64,000 nt of DNA from Paenibacillus selenitireducens (GTDB lineage: Bacteria > Bacillota > Bacilli > Paenibacillales > Paenibacillaceae): the NCBI RefSeq assembly GCF_002021565.1, contig NZ_MSZX01000002.1:738554-802553 (forward strand), read 5' to 3'. Below are positions 25,705-35,141 of the stretch, one piece after another. The notes beneath the pieces were generated by a model. It was not told where the DNA came from. It was given only the letters and a program-made list of their open reading frames with translations, and ran no database searches. Both the position numbers and the translations under genes were made by a program. How positions within the stretch are numbered: the first letter of the stretch is position 1; each line of letters begins with the position of its first letter.

Positions 25705-26892
25705 TTAGGGAACGTAAATTCCAATTTCTTTAAACGCATTCAACATATCATTTACTAAGATTTGTGGATTCTCAAGACCAATATAAATTCGAACCAATGA
25801 TATCGAGTCTTTTTTTTGATCAGTAGTCTGCTTAGTAACAATAATTAGACTTTCATATCCTCCCCAGCTAACCCCAATACGAAAATAAGTAAGTTTATCT
25901 CCCCAATTTCTAACAATATGATATGGTAAAGTTGTTTCGAATGAAAACAAGCTGCCTAACCCCTTCATTTGGGAGTGCACCAAACTATATTGTTCGTGAG
26001 AGGGAAGTCCGGGGTGATTTACTTTTGTTATAAAAGGTATTTGCTCAAGATATTTCGCAACATACAGACCATTTGCTTGAAGCTTCTCCATTCTCAGAGG
26101 TAATGTACGCAAACTTCTCATTACCTGGTTAGCTGTATGTGGAGTCATAATTCCCCCTAACAAAAGAAACTCATTTTTGCTTAACTTATCAATTAATTCT
26201 GCTGAACCAATTACTACCCCACCAACTAGATCACTGTGTCCACCAATATATTTTGATATTGAATGAATTACAAGGTCAATATCAAATTGTAAAGGATTCT
26301 GAAAACACGGAGAAGCCCAGGTATTATCGATAATTGTTATTGCACCGATCTTCTTAGCTAATTGAGCACAAGATTTCAAGTCTTGTAATTTAAAAACCAT
26401 ACTCGTAGGGCTCTCCAGATAAATTAATTTTGTATTAGGACGTACAGCAGATACTAAATTCTCAATTGATGCCCCATCAACAAATGTAGTTTCAATTCCA
26501 TAATTACTCAAATAATCATTCAAAAATCTTTTAGTTACACCATATGCTTCATCAACACATATTACATGATCACCAGATTGTATCGTTGATAGGATAGCAG
26601 CTGAAATAGCAGCCATTCCCGAAGCGAAACACCTCGCTTTTTCTCCATCTTCAAGTAAAGCAAGGCGCTTTTCAAGTTCAAATACACTTGGATTATTACC
26701 TCTTGTATAAACATGATTATCTAAGAACTTAGAAGATGCCATATCAAATGCATCATGTGTTGGAAAAGTAAACAGACTGTTTTGATAAATAGGGAATGCT
26801 ACGGCGCCGTGATGACGATCATCATGTGAATCGTGTACTACTGCTGTTTGATAATCCAATAATGAATTATCATATGTATTATTCTTTTTCAT
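25705..26892 (-). CDS. Cys/Met metabolism PLP-dependent enzyme (cystathionine gamma-synthase/lyase family)
   Basis: About 395 residues. The start is at the internal ATG 26892, which has GAGAGGG six bases upstream; the frame is open further to 26916. Family motifs in order: TRGNNPSVFELEKRLALLED, GMAAISAAILS, DNTWASPCFQNPL, and the PLP lysine in IHSISKYIGGHSDLVGG. The family includes MetB, MetC, MetY and methionine gamma-lyase; the active-site sequence does not decide among them. The family's late SxG(x)ES segment is present as GVSWGGYESL. It lies 110 bp after the 324-aa gene on the same strand, probably one operon, and away from any Met biosynthesis gene, so a specialised role is likely. Confidence 0.8.
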   Translation of the reverse strand: MKKNNTYDNSLLDYQTAVVHDSHDDRHHGAVAFPIYQNSLFTFPTHDAFDMASSKFLDNHVYTRGNNPSVFELEKRLALLEDGEKARCFASGMAAISAAILSTIQSGDHVICVDEAYGVTKRFLNDYLSNYGIETTFVDGASIENLVSAVRPNTKLIYLESPTSMVFKLQDLKSCAQLAKKIGAITIIDNTWASPCFQNPLQFDIDLVIHSISKYIGGHSDLVGGVVIGSAELIDKLSKNEFLLLGGIMTPHTANQVMRSLRTLPLRMEKLQANGLYVAKYLEQIPFITKVNHPGLPSHEQYSLVHSQMKGLGSLFSFETTLPYHIVRNWGDKLTYFRIGVSWGGYESLIIVTKQTTDQKKDSISLVRIYIGLENPQILVNDMLNAFKEIGIYVP

Positions 26893-27002
26893 ATAAAACC
26901 CTCTCAGTCTAACCATTGTTTGTTAATCGTAGCAAAAAACTGGTCTAGTATATCTTCGAAAAACTACAAGTTTCGGATAATTACTTATTACTTATTGAAC
27001 AT

Positions 27003-27977
27003 CTAAGTGGACTCGAATATATGTCCTCTTTTCTTATTTAATTCTATAATCATTTTATGTAATAACTTTTGTTCTTCTTCTTTAATAAGTCCTAATAAAG
27101 TAATCATTTTTTCAATCAAATAATCATTTTTATTAATATGATACTTCATCAACATATTCCTAGTTATCAGTGTGTTTTGTACAATAGTATGACACTCGTT
27201 TATAATATCTGGAGCAATAAGTTTATTTTCCTCAAAAAATTTTGCTCTTAGAAACATACACAGTTTATGCTCATATAACACATGATAGTTAACGAGGCTT
27301 GGCGAATAATTAGATTTCTTATTAAGAAATCCAACTAAGTTTTGTTGAATGAACTGATAGGAATTTAATCCACTATAAGTTTCTATAGGTGATAAATACT
27401 TTTCCAATTTGTTTATTATGCTACTTAGTTCATAGTGATATTTTTTTTTCTTAAAAGTCATACTATAAATGTTATTTAGAATAGGATCAGGGTCACTATA
27501 ATTTAAAAAAGCATACTCAATGTCAGTATAACTAACAACAATGTTATTAAATTTCAGTGAGTTATCAAAAGTCATTACATTAAATGTACTTCGATGACTA
27601 TCATAACCATAAATAAACAAATTGTGATTATGATTTTTATTTTTATATGCCTGAGTTCCAGGTACATAATATTTGTTGAAAAATGCATAAACATATTGAT
27701 TTGAATCAATAGCTTTTTGTAGAAAATCTATTATTGAAAGGTTGAGGTCAAAAAATTCATCCCTAGTTATTGTTTCATGGTCAATTACAGGCTTATACGC
27801 ACCACTTATAATGCGAGCGTTTTCTAGTGTAAATAGTTCTGGTGTATCCATGTAAATATCAATATACATACTGTAGAACCAAGGAAACAATGAATCGTAA
27901 GCAGAAATAATAGATAATGGAATACCATATGTCATTCGTCCATAAATAAGCGGATCTCTAATGGGGAGTATTTTCAT
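27003..27977 (-). CDS. 324-aa protein, possible BtrH N-terminal-like (papain-fold) protein
   Basis: 324 residues, RBS AAAGGA before ATG. The central strand pattern ending HNLFIYGYDSHRSTFNVMTF (His, then DSHRSTFNVMTFD) resembles the His-containing part of BtrH_N proteins, acyltransferases or peptidase-like enzymes found in specialised-metabolite clusters. A matching N-terminal Cys is not evident, so catalytic competence is doubtful. The last third is helical. It is the first gene of a probable two-gene operon with a PLP enzyme. I cannot assign a substrate; the family call is weak. Confidence 0.4.
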   Translation of the reverse strand: MKILPIRDPLIYGRMTYGIPLSIISAYDSLFPWFYSMYIDIYMDTPELFTLENARIISGAYKPVIDHETITRDEFFDLNLSIIDFLQKAIDSNQYVYAFFNKYYVPGTQAYKNKNHNHNLFIYGYDSHRSTFNVMTFDNSLKFNNIVVSYTDIEYAFLNYSDPDPILNNIYSMTFKKKKYHYELSSIINKLEKYLSPIETYSGLNSYQFIQQNLVGFLNKKSNYSPSLVNYHVLYEHKLCMFLRAKFFEENKLIAPDIINECHTIVQNTLITRNMLMKYHINKNDYLIEKMITLLGLIKEEEQKLLHKMIIELNKKRGHIFEST

Positions 27978-27980
27978 TTA

Positions 27981-28166
27981 TTAATATCCTTTCTTAATTA
28001 AAAAAGTATATTTAGTTCTATCATATAACCTGCGTGTCTGACCGTTTCGCATCTTGACAGGGAAAGCTAATCTTTCCAGCATGTGTATCATGTAGGCGAC
28101 ATATTGTTCTTCCATGCCAAACCGCTTTTGAAATTGAATCATTAACACCGTTTCAGACTTGGCCAT
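27981..28166 (-). pseudogene. IS1595-family transposase N-terminal relic
   Basis: MIQFQKRFGMEEQYVAYMIH matches the usual start of IS1595-type zinc-ribbon transposases. The expected RWP-GF-CP-C segment is only seen after changing frame (KD-stop-LSLSRCETVRHAGYM), so a frameshift has destroyed it. The rest of the transposase is missing. Confidence 0.55.
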
Positions 28167-28181
28167 TACAAAAATACCACC

Positions 28182-28707
28182 CTAAACATTTGTTTTCATA
28201 TCCTGTCGAAGTGTTGAGTAATCAATGTTCATTGCACCAAACACAAAGTTTTCGTATTCTTCTAGAGACAAACCAGCTTCTGTTGCGTAAGCGGGGGTTG
28301 GATACTGAACCAGCACCCATCGTTTTCCCTGAGCCCGTAAGTATCCAAAAGAGACTGAGTATGCTACCAGGCGTTTCTGAATTTTTGTAGAATCAATAGA
28401 AGTCAGCTCACTCAAATGCTCTTCCGATTTGATTCGGATCATTGCATCAACATACTGATAAAGCATCTTTAAATGTTCAACCTCATTGAGTTGATCTTCA
28501 CCGGCCTCTTTATAGTAGATGTAATTGATTCAAGGAATTTCAACATGAGTGATCGGATGGGCATCGCATTTGAGTATCCTTCGGTACAATTCTTTAATTA
28601 ATGGTGTCGCAGGAGTGCTGCCCAATCAAAATCTTTTCTCCTTGTTTTACATGTATAGAGTAATGAAGCAATATATCGGCTAGCTTTTCGATGCTTGAAT
28701 CAACCAT
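28182..28707 (-). pseudogene. M29-family aminopeptidase, broken N-terminal part
   Basis: From ATG 28707 (RBS TAGGAGG) the translation is VDSSIEKLADILLHYSIHV then KQGEKILIG, the typical start of thermophilic aminopeptidases (AmpS, M29). After frameshifts it continues as KIQKRLVAYSVSFGYLRAQG and KRWVLVQYPTPAYATEAGLS, also family-specific, and ends near IDYSTLRQDM. The metal-binding C-terminal half is absent and about 175 of the usual 410 residues are represented. Inactive. It probably came in with other cargo and was cut by the IS1595 relic. Confidence 0.8.
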
Positions 28708-29603
28708 AGCTATGCCTCCTAAAAAATTTAGCCTCTCGGCATTCACCGAAGTAGATGGGACAAGGGTTTCCTTGACTCACCCAGAATCTTCTTCTCATAC
28801 TTTTGTAGAGTGCTATATTTCAGCACATTACAACTGGTAAATTATAAGGAATATGCCCGTTTCTTTGCAAAAATACTGGAATAAATGAGAAACCCTCATA
28901 CTGATAAAATAAAAACGATGAAGTTCTCAATGTGCCCGCACTGGCAGTAAAAGCGAATAACGTTGTAGCGATAACTCCAAGTTCGTCACAATAATCGTAA
29001 ATTGAAAGAACAGTTCGCCAACCTCGCTCGTTCCATCTTGATGACACGGCGCACTCGATCCCAACTGTCCGTTTTGTAGAGAAACTCTCGATTAGATTTT
29101 GATCAAACAACTCATCAACACTACCGAAATTTTACTCTATTCCTGTACTTTTGCTTCAATTTACGGGTGACGACGTATTAATTTCCTTCTGGACTATTAA
29201 TGTACCTGGGTTTTAGTACATTTTAGTGTCGTGCTATGAATATTTCAAAGTGATTCATCCAGAATTCATCTACTCACTGCTAATTCCGTTAAGTTCAAGA
29301 TAACGATCATGTTATACAATCTAAACCATCTAAAAAGTCCTGGGATCCTAACGAGTTGTCCCACAGCTCGTACAAAGATATGTTAGGATATACTGAATCT
29401 AATCTCGTTTTCGAAAATTGTCTTGGTCAGAACTGAAAGTACCAGGTTTATGTAGTGTCTTGTATTCCTTCGTCATTTACATGTCTCAAGTTGACCTCAG
29501 CGGTTTTGTCGATATAAAACTACTATAACAAATACCTACCATATTGTGGTAACGCTAGGTTATGATAAAATGTTGTTAGATTAAGAAAAAAAGGTAAGAA
29601 AGA
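28708..29603. other. 0.9-kb region without a supported gene
   Basis: A minus-strand 96-codon frame (28820-29110) has no RBS and no recognised similarity. Short stop-rich stretches suggest decayed DNA. The right end holds the leader of the AraC gene. Confidence 0.4.
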
Positions 29604-30506
29604 TTGGGGACGATATTTGTCGTGAATCCGTATCATATGTCGATTAATTTTACGAAGTATCCGTATGTGTATGCTTTCCAAAGAAAAACGGACGACCGTA
29701 ATTTCAACATTTTTCATACGCATCAAGGAATGGAGTTTTTATATATCTATCAAGGCAATGTAAACCTGACCCTGGAGCAGACCGTTACGTGTGTAGGGCC
29801 GAGGACACTGATCTTTTTCCAGCCTTATCAGCTTCACGGCGTCCATATGGAAGTCGGTACCCCGCGTCATTGTCCTTACGTTCGCACCGCACTGCACTTT
29901 GAACCCACATTGTTCGAACGCTATTTCCAATCTTTCCCGGAATTGTTCCGGTTTTTTCAATATCTTTGGAAAAGCCGGCTACCTGTCCAAATTTTCCCTG
30001 ATATCCACGAACATTCCCCGATCATCTCATTGTTTGAGGGTTTACAAGAAACACTCGGCACCCCGAATAAAAATGAGCGGCTAGAAGAGGTCGGTATTTT
30101 CTTGGTATCGTTCCTACAGCAGCTAAAAACGAATTTTTTGCAACGAAGCCAACCATATGAGGAGAACAAGAAGATGAAGCAATCCATTCATGCCGAAAAC
30201 ATTATACATTGGCTAGAGAGGCATTATGACCAGCGATTCGAGCTTAATAAGTTAGCAGACGATCTTCATTTGACGCCACAGCATATTTCTTCCATTTTTA
30301 AGAAAACAACTGGAAGTACGATAACTGAGTACTTAACGGTCAGAAGATTGCAGGAGGCGTGTTTGCTTCTAAAATCTACTTCGCTTTCCATCGAAGAAAT
30401 CGCAACGGAAATCGGCTTCACCAATATTTCGTATTTTTGTCAATTGTTTAAAAGGAAAGTAGGCATGAGCCCTCTGCAATACCGATTGAGCGCGAAGTTT
30501 ATGTGA
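29604..30506 (+). CDS. AraC-family transcriptional regulator
   Basis: 300 residues if started at TTG 29604 (AAGGT about nine bases upstream); ATG 29638 is the alternative. The N-terminal cupin-like sensor domain includes FHTHQGMEFLYIYQGN and FFQPYQLHGVHME. The C-terminal double helix-turn-helix runs from about residue 200 to 298: FELNKLADDLHLTPQHISSI and IEEIATEIGFTNISYFCQLF, with the signature end FKRKVGMSPLQYR. It probably binds a sugar or small organic effector. There is no adjacent metabolic gene on the plus strand, so its targets are unclear. GC content is higher than in neighbouring cargo. Confidence 0.88.
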   Translation: MGTIFVVNPYHMSINFTKYPYVYAFQRKTDDRNFNIFHTHQGMEFLYIYQGNVNLTLEQTVTCVGPRTLIFFQPYQLHGVHMEVGTPRHCPYVRTALHFEPTLFERYFQSFPELFRFFQYLWKSRLPVQIFPDIHEHSPIISLFEGLQETLGTPNKNERLEEVGIFLVSFLQQLKTNFLQRSQPYEENKKMKQSIHAENIIHWLERHYDQRFELNKLADDLHLTPQHISSIFKKTTGSTITEYLTVRRLQEACLLLKSTSLSIEEIATEIGFTNISYFCQLFKRKVGMSPLQYRLSAKFM

Positions 30507-30549
30507 GAAACAGCCTACCTCCATCATGGTTCACAGGCTGTTTCTCGTG
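30505..30549 (+). terminator. Terminator-like hairpin of the AraC gene
   Basis: A twelve-base perfect stem GAGAAACAGCCT (30505-30516) / AGGCTGTTTCTC (30535-30546). The following T content is low, so it may act mainly as a 3' stabilising structure. Confidence 0.65.
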
Positions 30550-30684
30550 TTGATTATTTACCGAATCAGTTATTGCCACTGCAACTGTGCGTGCTTTTTC
30601 CGAGTCAGTAAAAAAGATTGTGTAAACTCTTAAACCTATTAAAATCTATTGGAAATACTGGGGAGAACATATGGGATTATGGAT

Positions 30685-30960
30685 AAAGCAACAGCTCGCG
30701 AGTATATCAAGGAGAATAATTTAGTAACACCTCAAGATGCCCAAAACGCATTGAAGAACCTATTTGCAGAGACGATCAGTAGATAAATACACATTTGGGC
30801 TACCAAAAACATGAAGTAGACAACAAAGAAACGTCTAATAGTCGAAATGGAAAGAGCAAGAAGAGAGCAGGCAGTGAATACGGTTGCATGTGGAACATCC
30901 ATATTATGGATGAAATTCTTTTGCAAAGAAGCAGTATTATACGAACGTGTATCTAAAAAA
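30685..30960 (+). pseudogene. IS256-family transposase relic, N-terminal
   Basis: AREYIKENNLVTPQDAQNAL and NLFAETIS, then after a frame change LGYQKHEVDNKETSNSRNGK, match the N-terminus of the IS256-type transposase at 33043-34305 (ALKELFAET, GYEKYDVKNKATTNSRNGKS). The rest is missing. Inactive. Confidence 0.8.
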
Positions 30961-31838
30961 CTACCAGCCAAATAACCAGTGGGTTGATAAGTAGTTGGCT
31001 AATTAAAAATAGAGAAATCGTCGATATTAATTCTTTTACCAGACCTTCCCGATACATTAACTTTGAATCGGTCGGACGTATCCTGAATAGTTTACATAGA
31101 TCGTTTGTTCTGTCAGTGTTGTAGTGCTTGTATTAGAACTACTCACAACTATCCAAGAGGAAACTGCATCGGTCGAAATTTGTAGCTTCCAAGAAGCTCC
31201 TGTATCTGAACAGAAATTCGTATGGTTCACTTTCCCAACTTTCACTTTAGCCACAGAAGTTCTTGTTGATAAATCCAACGAGTTCTAGACTGCCTCTGCA
31301 GCAACATGAAGGCGGGGTGTAGGCTTCTACATTGCGAGTCGTTCCAACTAAAATTTTAGCTAACTTGCCACACAGTTTCATAATGGACCTCATTTTCTTT
31401 ATCTTTTTTAGCTGTACATTGTATGCATGCATAGCTATAAATTCCGGATTGTGCACTACTAAACTCATAGTCATCAAGAAGATAAAAACGTCGGAGGAGA
31501 GAGCCCGCGTTTGCTATTCTTTATCAGTCCGGTCTATTTACCTGAACTTCTTCTGCGAGGTTAAGGTCAGTATGACGTAGCAAACATTACTGTGCACAAA
31601 TAAAGTCACTTAAATCCCCCGCCTCACCGAGAATACCAGCTAGTAAAATGGCAGTAATCCATTGTAACAGCAAGCATGGATTTAGCTAAAGGATTTTCTC
31701 TAATGTTCGTTGAAAATAAAGGTTTAGACTGTAGTAGTTGATTCCAACGCGGTTTTGGATTACAAAATAGACAGCCTTTGTAAACTAAGTTTAAGACTGA
31801 TTGGCGAAACAAGAACATTCGTTCTGTTTTGGTGATAA
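30961..31838. other. 0.9-kb region without a supported gene
   Basis: Several minus-strand frames of 60-76 codons (for example 31057-31278 and 31624-31818) have no convincing RBS or family match. Likely decayed cargo. Confidence 0.4.
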
Positions 31839-32147
31839 GTCAAATTACCCTTAAAAGTTATTAAAGCTTTGATCACAGAAAACGGGATAATTGTTGGTGA
31901 GGAGGTATATACATGTTCCTTGGCAATTAAAGAACAATGGTTTAAGAAGGCTAAAGATAGAGGTCCAATTGAAACAGTCTTTTATGTAGATCAAGATAAC
32001 CTTGAGGTTGGATTTCTCGAAGTTGGTATCGGATGTAACTGTTGCTTTCGTGTTACAAGAAGTGATATTCCATTAGACATGCTAGAATTATATTTTGAAC
32101 AATTTGCTAAATTGAAATGTCACTATAGTCAGAAATTCAAACTATAA
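31839..32147 (+). pseudogene. Homologue of the 96-aa GxGCxCC protein, start lost or altered
   Basis: In frame from about 31839 the translation KVIKALITENGIIVGEEVYT and EVGIGCNCCFRVTRSD aligns with the 96-aa protein at 22236 (KAMLTKQG, GYGCICCNKL). There is no ATG at the expected place; only TTG 31869 could start it. The C-terminus differs. It is either a diverged gene using TTG or a pseudogene. Confidence 0.55.
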
Positions 32148-32240
32148 GACCGCTCTAAAGAGAGTCGGAGTCAAAGTAGCTTATTACGATTCTGATGTTT
32201 CCTAATCCGTAGAAATAAATTAGTTATGTATAAAACTGAC

Positions 32241-32328
32241 GAGGGTGAAAAAATATATTACAAACGGATACAAGAACTCCATATTTTACGAACGGGGCTA
32301 CAAAAATGAAAGCAGCGATTTATGCAAT
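32241..32328 (+). pseudogene. Relic: C-terminus of a 96-aa-type gene plus first 7 codons of a serine recombinase
   Basis: EGEKIYYKRIQELHILRTGL-QK-stop matches the end of the 96-aa protein (EYYNRLQEILILRKNEK). The stop overlaps ATGAAAGCAGCGATTTATGC, identical to the first 20 bases of the recombinase gene at 22530. The recombinase then stops abruptly at the start of the 160-bp repeat. This shows a second recombinase of the same kind once lay here. Confidence 0.8.
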
Positions 32329-32330
32329 AT

Positions 32331-32494
32331 AATTGATTCTAACGAGTAATTGTTGGTCCATCGTCTATCAAGGCACATAGATGGAACTAAAACAGCGACC
32401 TGAACGCTGGGTATGACCGCTACTCTTGGAGGAGCGGGGTGTGGGTACTTTCAGCAGCCACGCATACAGATGAAATGGAATGAATTTTTGTATT
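32331..32494. repeat. 160-bp dispersed repeat, copy 2
   Basis: Same orientation as 16631-16787 and highly similar. Its left edge coincides with the point where the recombinase relic is cut off, suggesting the repeat (or the element it belonged to) inserted there. Confidence 0.8.
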
Positions 32495-33024
32495 GACTGA
32501 TCGCAGTTTTGGTTTAATTATCTTAAAGAACCGAGTACGACGGAAGATGATGGAATCACAAGCCGGCGAACTTTGTATAGACATTATGCTCTAGGAGTTA
32601 TTACCGAACTGCAACAATTAGGATATCCTGGTGTGAATAGGAAAAGGCGGTTTTCCTTGGTCATTATAGGGGGATGAAGCGAGCTTTTGGTTTTCAACCC
32701 AATGTGCATGATTTTGCAAAAATATTCGATGAGAATGAACGAGCTGTGAAGCGAAAGTACAACCTGGATGATTCAGAATTCTATTTATGTAGGGCATCTT
32801 CGTGATAGCTTTAAAAAGTCGAAATTAGTACGGATGGAGACAGAGTGGTGTTAACTGATTTGGAGGAAGTCGATATCTTTATTGCTCTACATACGAAGAG
32901 TACATTAAGCAAAATATATGTTGATTCTCTTGGTCATTATAATAAAATAGAAATAAGTGAGCGTTATAAAACAAATAATGAAACACTTAATTCTTTTGAG
33001 CATGTTATCTATTCAAATAAATAA
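32495..33024 (+). pseudogene. Decayed coding sequence ending in a methyltransferase 3' relic
   Basis: The first part has open pieces such as RRTLYRHYALGVITELQQLG that I cannot place. The last part (about 32830-33024) reads VDSLGHYNKIEISERY then NSFEHVIYSNK-stop. This matches the end of the methyltransferase pseudogene at 38185-38738 (IDSLGKYQKIEITERIK, NSFEHVIYSN). The DNA also matches over about 100 bp. Confidence 0.55.
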
Positions 33025-33042
33025 CTATTGTTCCTTATAGTA

Positions 33043-34305
33043 CTGTCAAGAATTCTGTGTAAACTTCTTTATAAGGTAACTCCGAGGTCCAATCCGACCC
33101 AGGAAAAACATGGATAATTGAAGCAACATTTGTCCTAAGTTTTGGACTCGCCCTATCCAATTGTGGGTGACGTCCTAGTGACCTGATAGAGCATGTTCAA
33201 AAGTGTCTCATAACTTTGAAAGATTCTTTTACCGTTAGTCACTTTACGCAGCTCAGGTGGATACTTGAAGAAGGAGCGAGCTCATCCCAATTGCTTCGCC
33301 ACAAGCGGATAATGAGTAGGTATTTAGCTCCCCAGGTTTCTTGGATGCGGTCCAATTCTAATAGCCCATTTCCTCTGTCACCCCTTTGTAGATCGGCTTC
33401 AAATCTGCCGTCACTTTCTAGAGATCCTTGTAGGATACGTAACGTGTAAAGTTGCAGATTTGGTGGATGATGTATTTTTGAATCTCGGCTTTTGGACAGC
33501 AAGCGGAGATCGCCTGAGAGAACCCCGTTAGGTTATCCACGCAGGAGATCAGAATGTCCTCTTCGTCTCGGTTTTTTAGATCGTTCAGTACACTCAGCCA
33601 GAACTTGGCCGATTCATTTTCGCCAATCCACATGCCCAGCACGTCTTTGTTGCCATCCAGATCAATGCCAATAACCATGTAGGCTGCTTTATTCACAATG
33701 GCTCCGTACTGCTTAACCTTGAAGTGAATGGCATCCAAGAAGACAACGGCATACACGTTCTGTAGGGGGGGATTTAACGCATTCCTTGATGAGCGGCACA
33801 ACTTTGTTGGTTACATTCGAGATAATCGTAGGGGATACCTCAATGCCATACAGATGGTTCAAATGATCATGGATGTCTCGGGTACTCACGCCTTTAGCAT
33901 ACATAGCAATGATTGGTCCTCAATACTGGTGACGGTGGACTGATGTTTTTTGATAATAACCGGTTCAAACTCGGTGTTTCGGTCACGTGGGATTTGGATA
34001 TCAACATCGCCGTATTCACTGGTCACCGTTTTCTTACTCTTTCCATTCCGGCTGTTGGTTGTCGCTTTATTCTTCACGTCATACTTCTCGTAACCAAATT
34101 CTGTGTCTAGTTCAGCCTCCAGCATCGACTGAAGCGTTTCAGCGAACAACTCCTTGAGTGCCGACTGAACATCATCCATGGTCTTGAGATTATTTTCTTT
34201 TACAAATGCCTTCACTTATTTGTTACTGAATCGAGCCATTGCAGCCATCCTCTCAAACCAGCCTTTCTTTCATTTTAAGAATTTACACAATTGATTTTAC
34301 AGACT
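33043..34305 (-). mobile_element. IS256-family insertion sequence with broken transposase
   Basis: Minus-strand pieces in several frames cover a whole IS256-type transposase: N-terminus KENNLKTMDDVQSALKELFA, then MYAKGVSTRDIHDHLNHLYG, then the catalytic region VVFLDAIHFKVKQYG with ILISCVDNLTGFSQAI, then the C-terminus EADLQRGDRGNGLLELDRIQ. Frameshifts near 33890, 33790 and 33430 break it. Imperfect terminal inverted repeats are visible (TGTCAAGAATTCTGTGTAAA at the left, complement of AATTTACACAATTGATTTTACA at the right). It sits directly upstream of the intact sigK promoter. Probably inactive itself. Confidence 0.8.
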
Positions 34306-34319
34306 CGAATAGACAGACT

Positions 34320-34439
34320 ATGAATTTTATATAACAAGGTTTTTACTGCTGAACAGGCACACATAGGCAGTCGCCCACATAGAATGTAACGTTCTCAATC
34401 GTAGAGATGGTGAACGTGCATGTATAAGGAGGTGGAGTA
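34320..34439 (+). promoter_or_regulatory. Promoter of intact sigK (sigma-E type)
   Basis: -10 CATAGAAT at 34378-34385, in the conserved block GCCCACATAGAATGTAACGT shared with copies 1 and 3. RBS AAGGAGGTGGAGT precedes ATG 34440. The IS256 right end lies only about 15 bp upstream of this block, so upstream regulatory DNA differs from the other copies. Confidence 0.65.
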
Positions 34440-35141
34440 ATGCTTGGGTTTTTGTCAACAATTGCGATGTTCATAAAGCAGCTTTCTCTATTGGTGTCCT
34501 ATGTTAAGAATAATGCTTTCCCTCAGCCTCTGACCGAAGAAGAAGAGATGAAACATTTGCAACAGATGGCGGAGGGTAATGCATATTCACGGAATATGCT
34601 TGTTGAACATAATCTTAGACTTGTCGCCCATATAGTGAAAAAATTTGATAATACGGGGGAAGATCTTGAAGACCTGATTTCTATTGGGACAATTGGATTG
34701 ATTAAGGCTATTGAGAGCTTCCAACCGAATAAAGGTACGAAGTTAGCTACATTTGCTGCTCGTTGTATAGAGAACGAAATACTTATGCACCTTCGCAGTC
34801 TGAAAAAAACGCGAAAAGACGTCTCCCTGCATGACCCGATCGGGACGGATAAAGAAGGGAATGAAATTACGTTGATCGATATACTCGGCTCGGAAGCCGA
34901 TGACGTCGTGGAGAAGGTGCAGCTGAAAATCGAGAAGAGCAAAATCTATCAGAATCTCGAAATCCTGGATGACCGCGAAAAAGAGGTCGTCGTGGGCCGC
35001 TTCGGACTTGAGGCGGGTGGCGAGGAGCGGACGCAGCGGGAGATTGCGAAGGAGCTAGGCATATCGCGGAGTTATGTCTCGCGGATCGAGAAGCGGGCGC
35101 TGATGAAGCTGTATCATGAGTTTTATAAGGCAAAGCGTTAA
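34440..35141 (+). CDS. sigK: RNA polymerase sporulation sigma factor sigma-K, complete
   Basis: 233 residues. The hydrophobic pro-sequence (first about 20 residues, [16 protein letters not shown]) is normally cleaved by the membrane protease SpoIVFB. Region 2 includes [20 protein letters not shown] then [17 protein letters not shown], and region 2.4 [17 protein letters not shown]. Region 4 includes [20 protein letters not shown] and the helix-turn-helix [20 protein letters not shown]. It directs late mother-cell transcription (coat, cortex maturation). The gene is continuous, unlike the split sigK with skin in Bacillus subtilis. Codons before about 66 are AT-rich like the copies; the 3' part is clearly GC-richer, consistent with a hybrid gene joined at codon 66/67. 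Confidence 0.96.
   Translation: MLGFLSTIAMFIKQLSLLVSYVKNNAFPQPLTEEEEMKHLQQMAEGNAYSRNMLVEHNLRLVAHIVKKFDNTGEDLEDLISIGTIGLIKAIESFQPNKGTKLATFAARCIENEILMHLRSLKKTRKDVSLHDPIGTDKEGNEITLIDILGSEADDVVEKVQLKIEKSKIYQNLEILDDREKEVVVGRFGLEAGGEERTQREIAKELGISRSYVSRIEKRALMKLYHEFYKAKR

Noticed and set aside
31057-31278. Possible secreted protein with a Ser/Thr-rich repeat on the minus strand
   Set aside because: No signal peptide, no RBS, and the surrounding sequence is decayed.
4620-35141. Reading the locus as a classical skin element that splits sigK and must be excised for sporulation
   Set aside because: The copy at 34440-35141 is a complete, uninterrupted sigma-K gene with its own promoter, so no excision is needed to make sigma-K.
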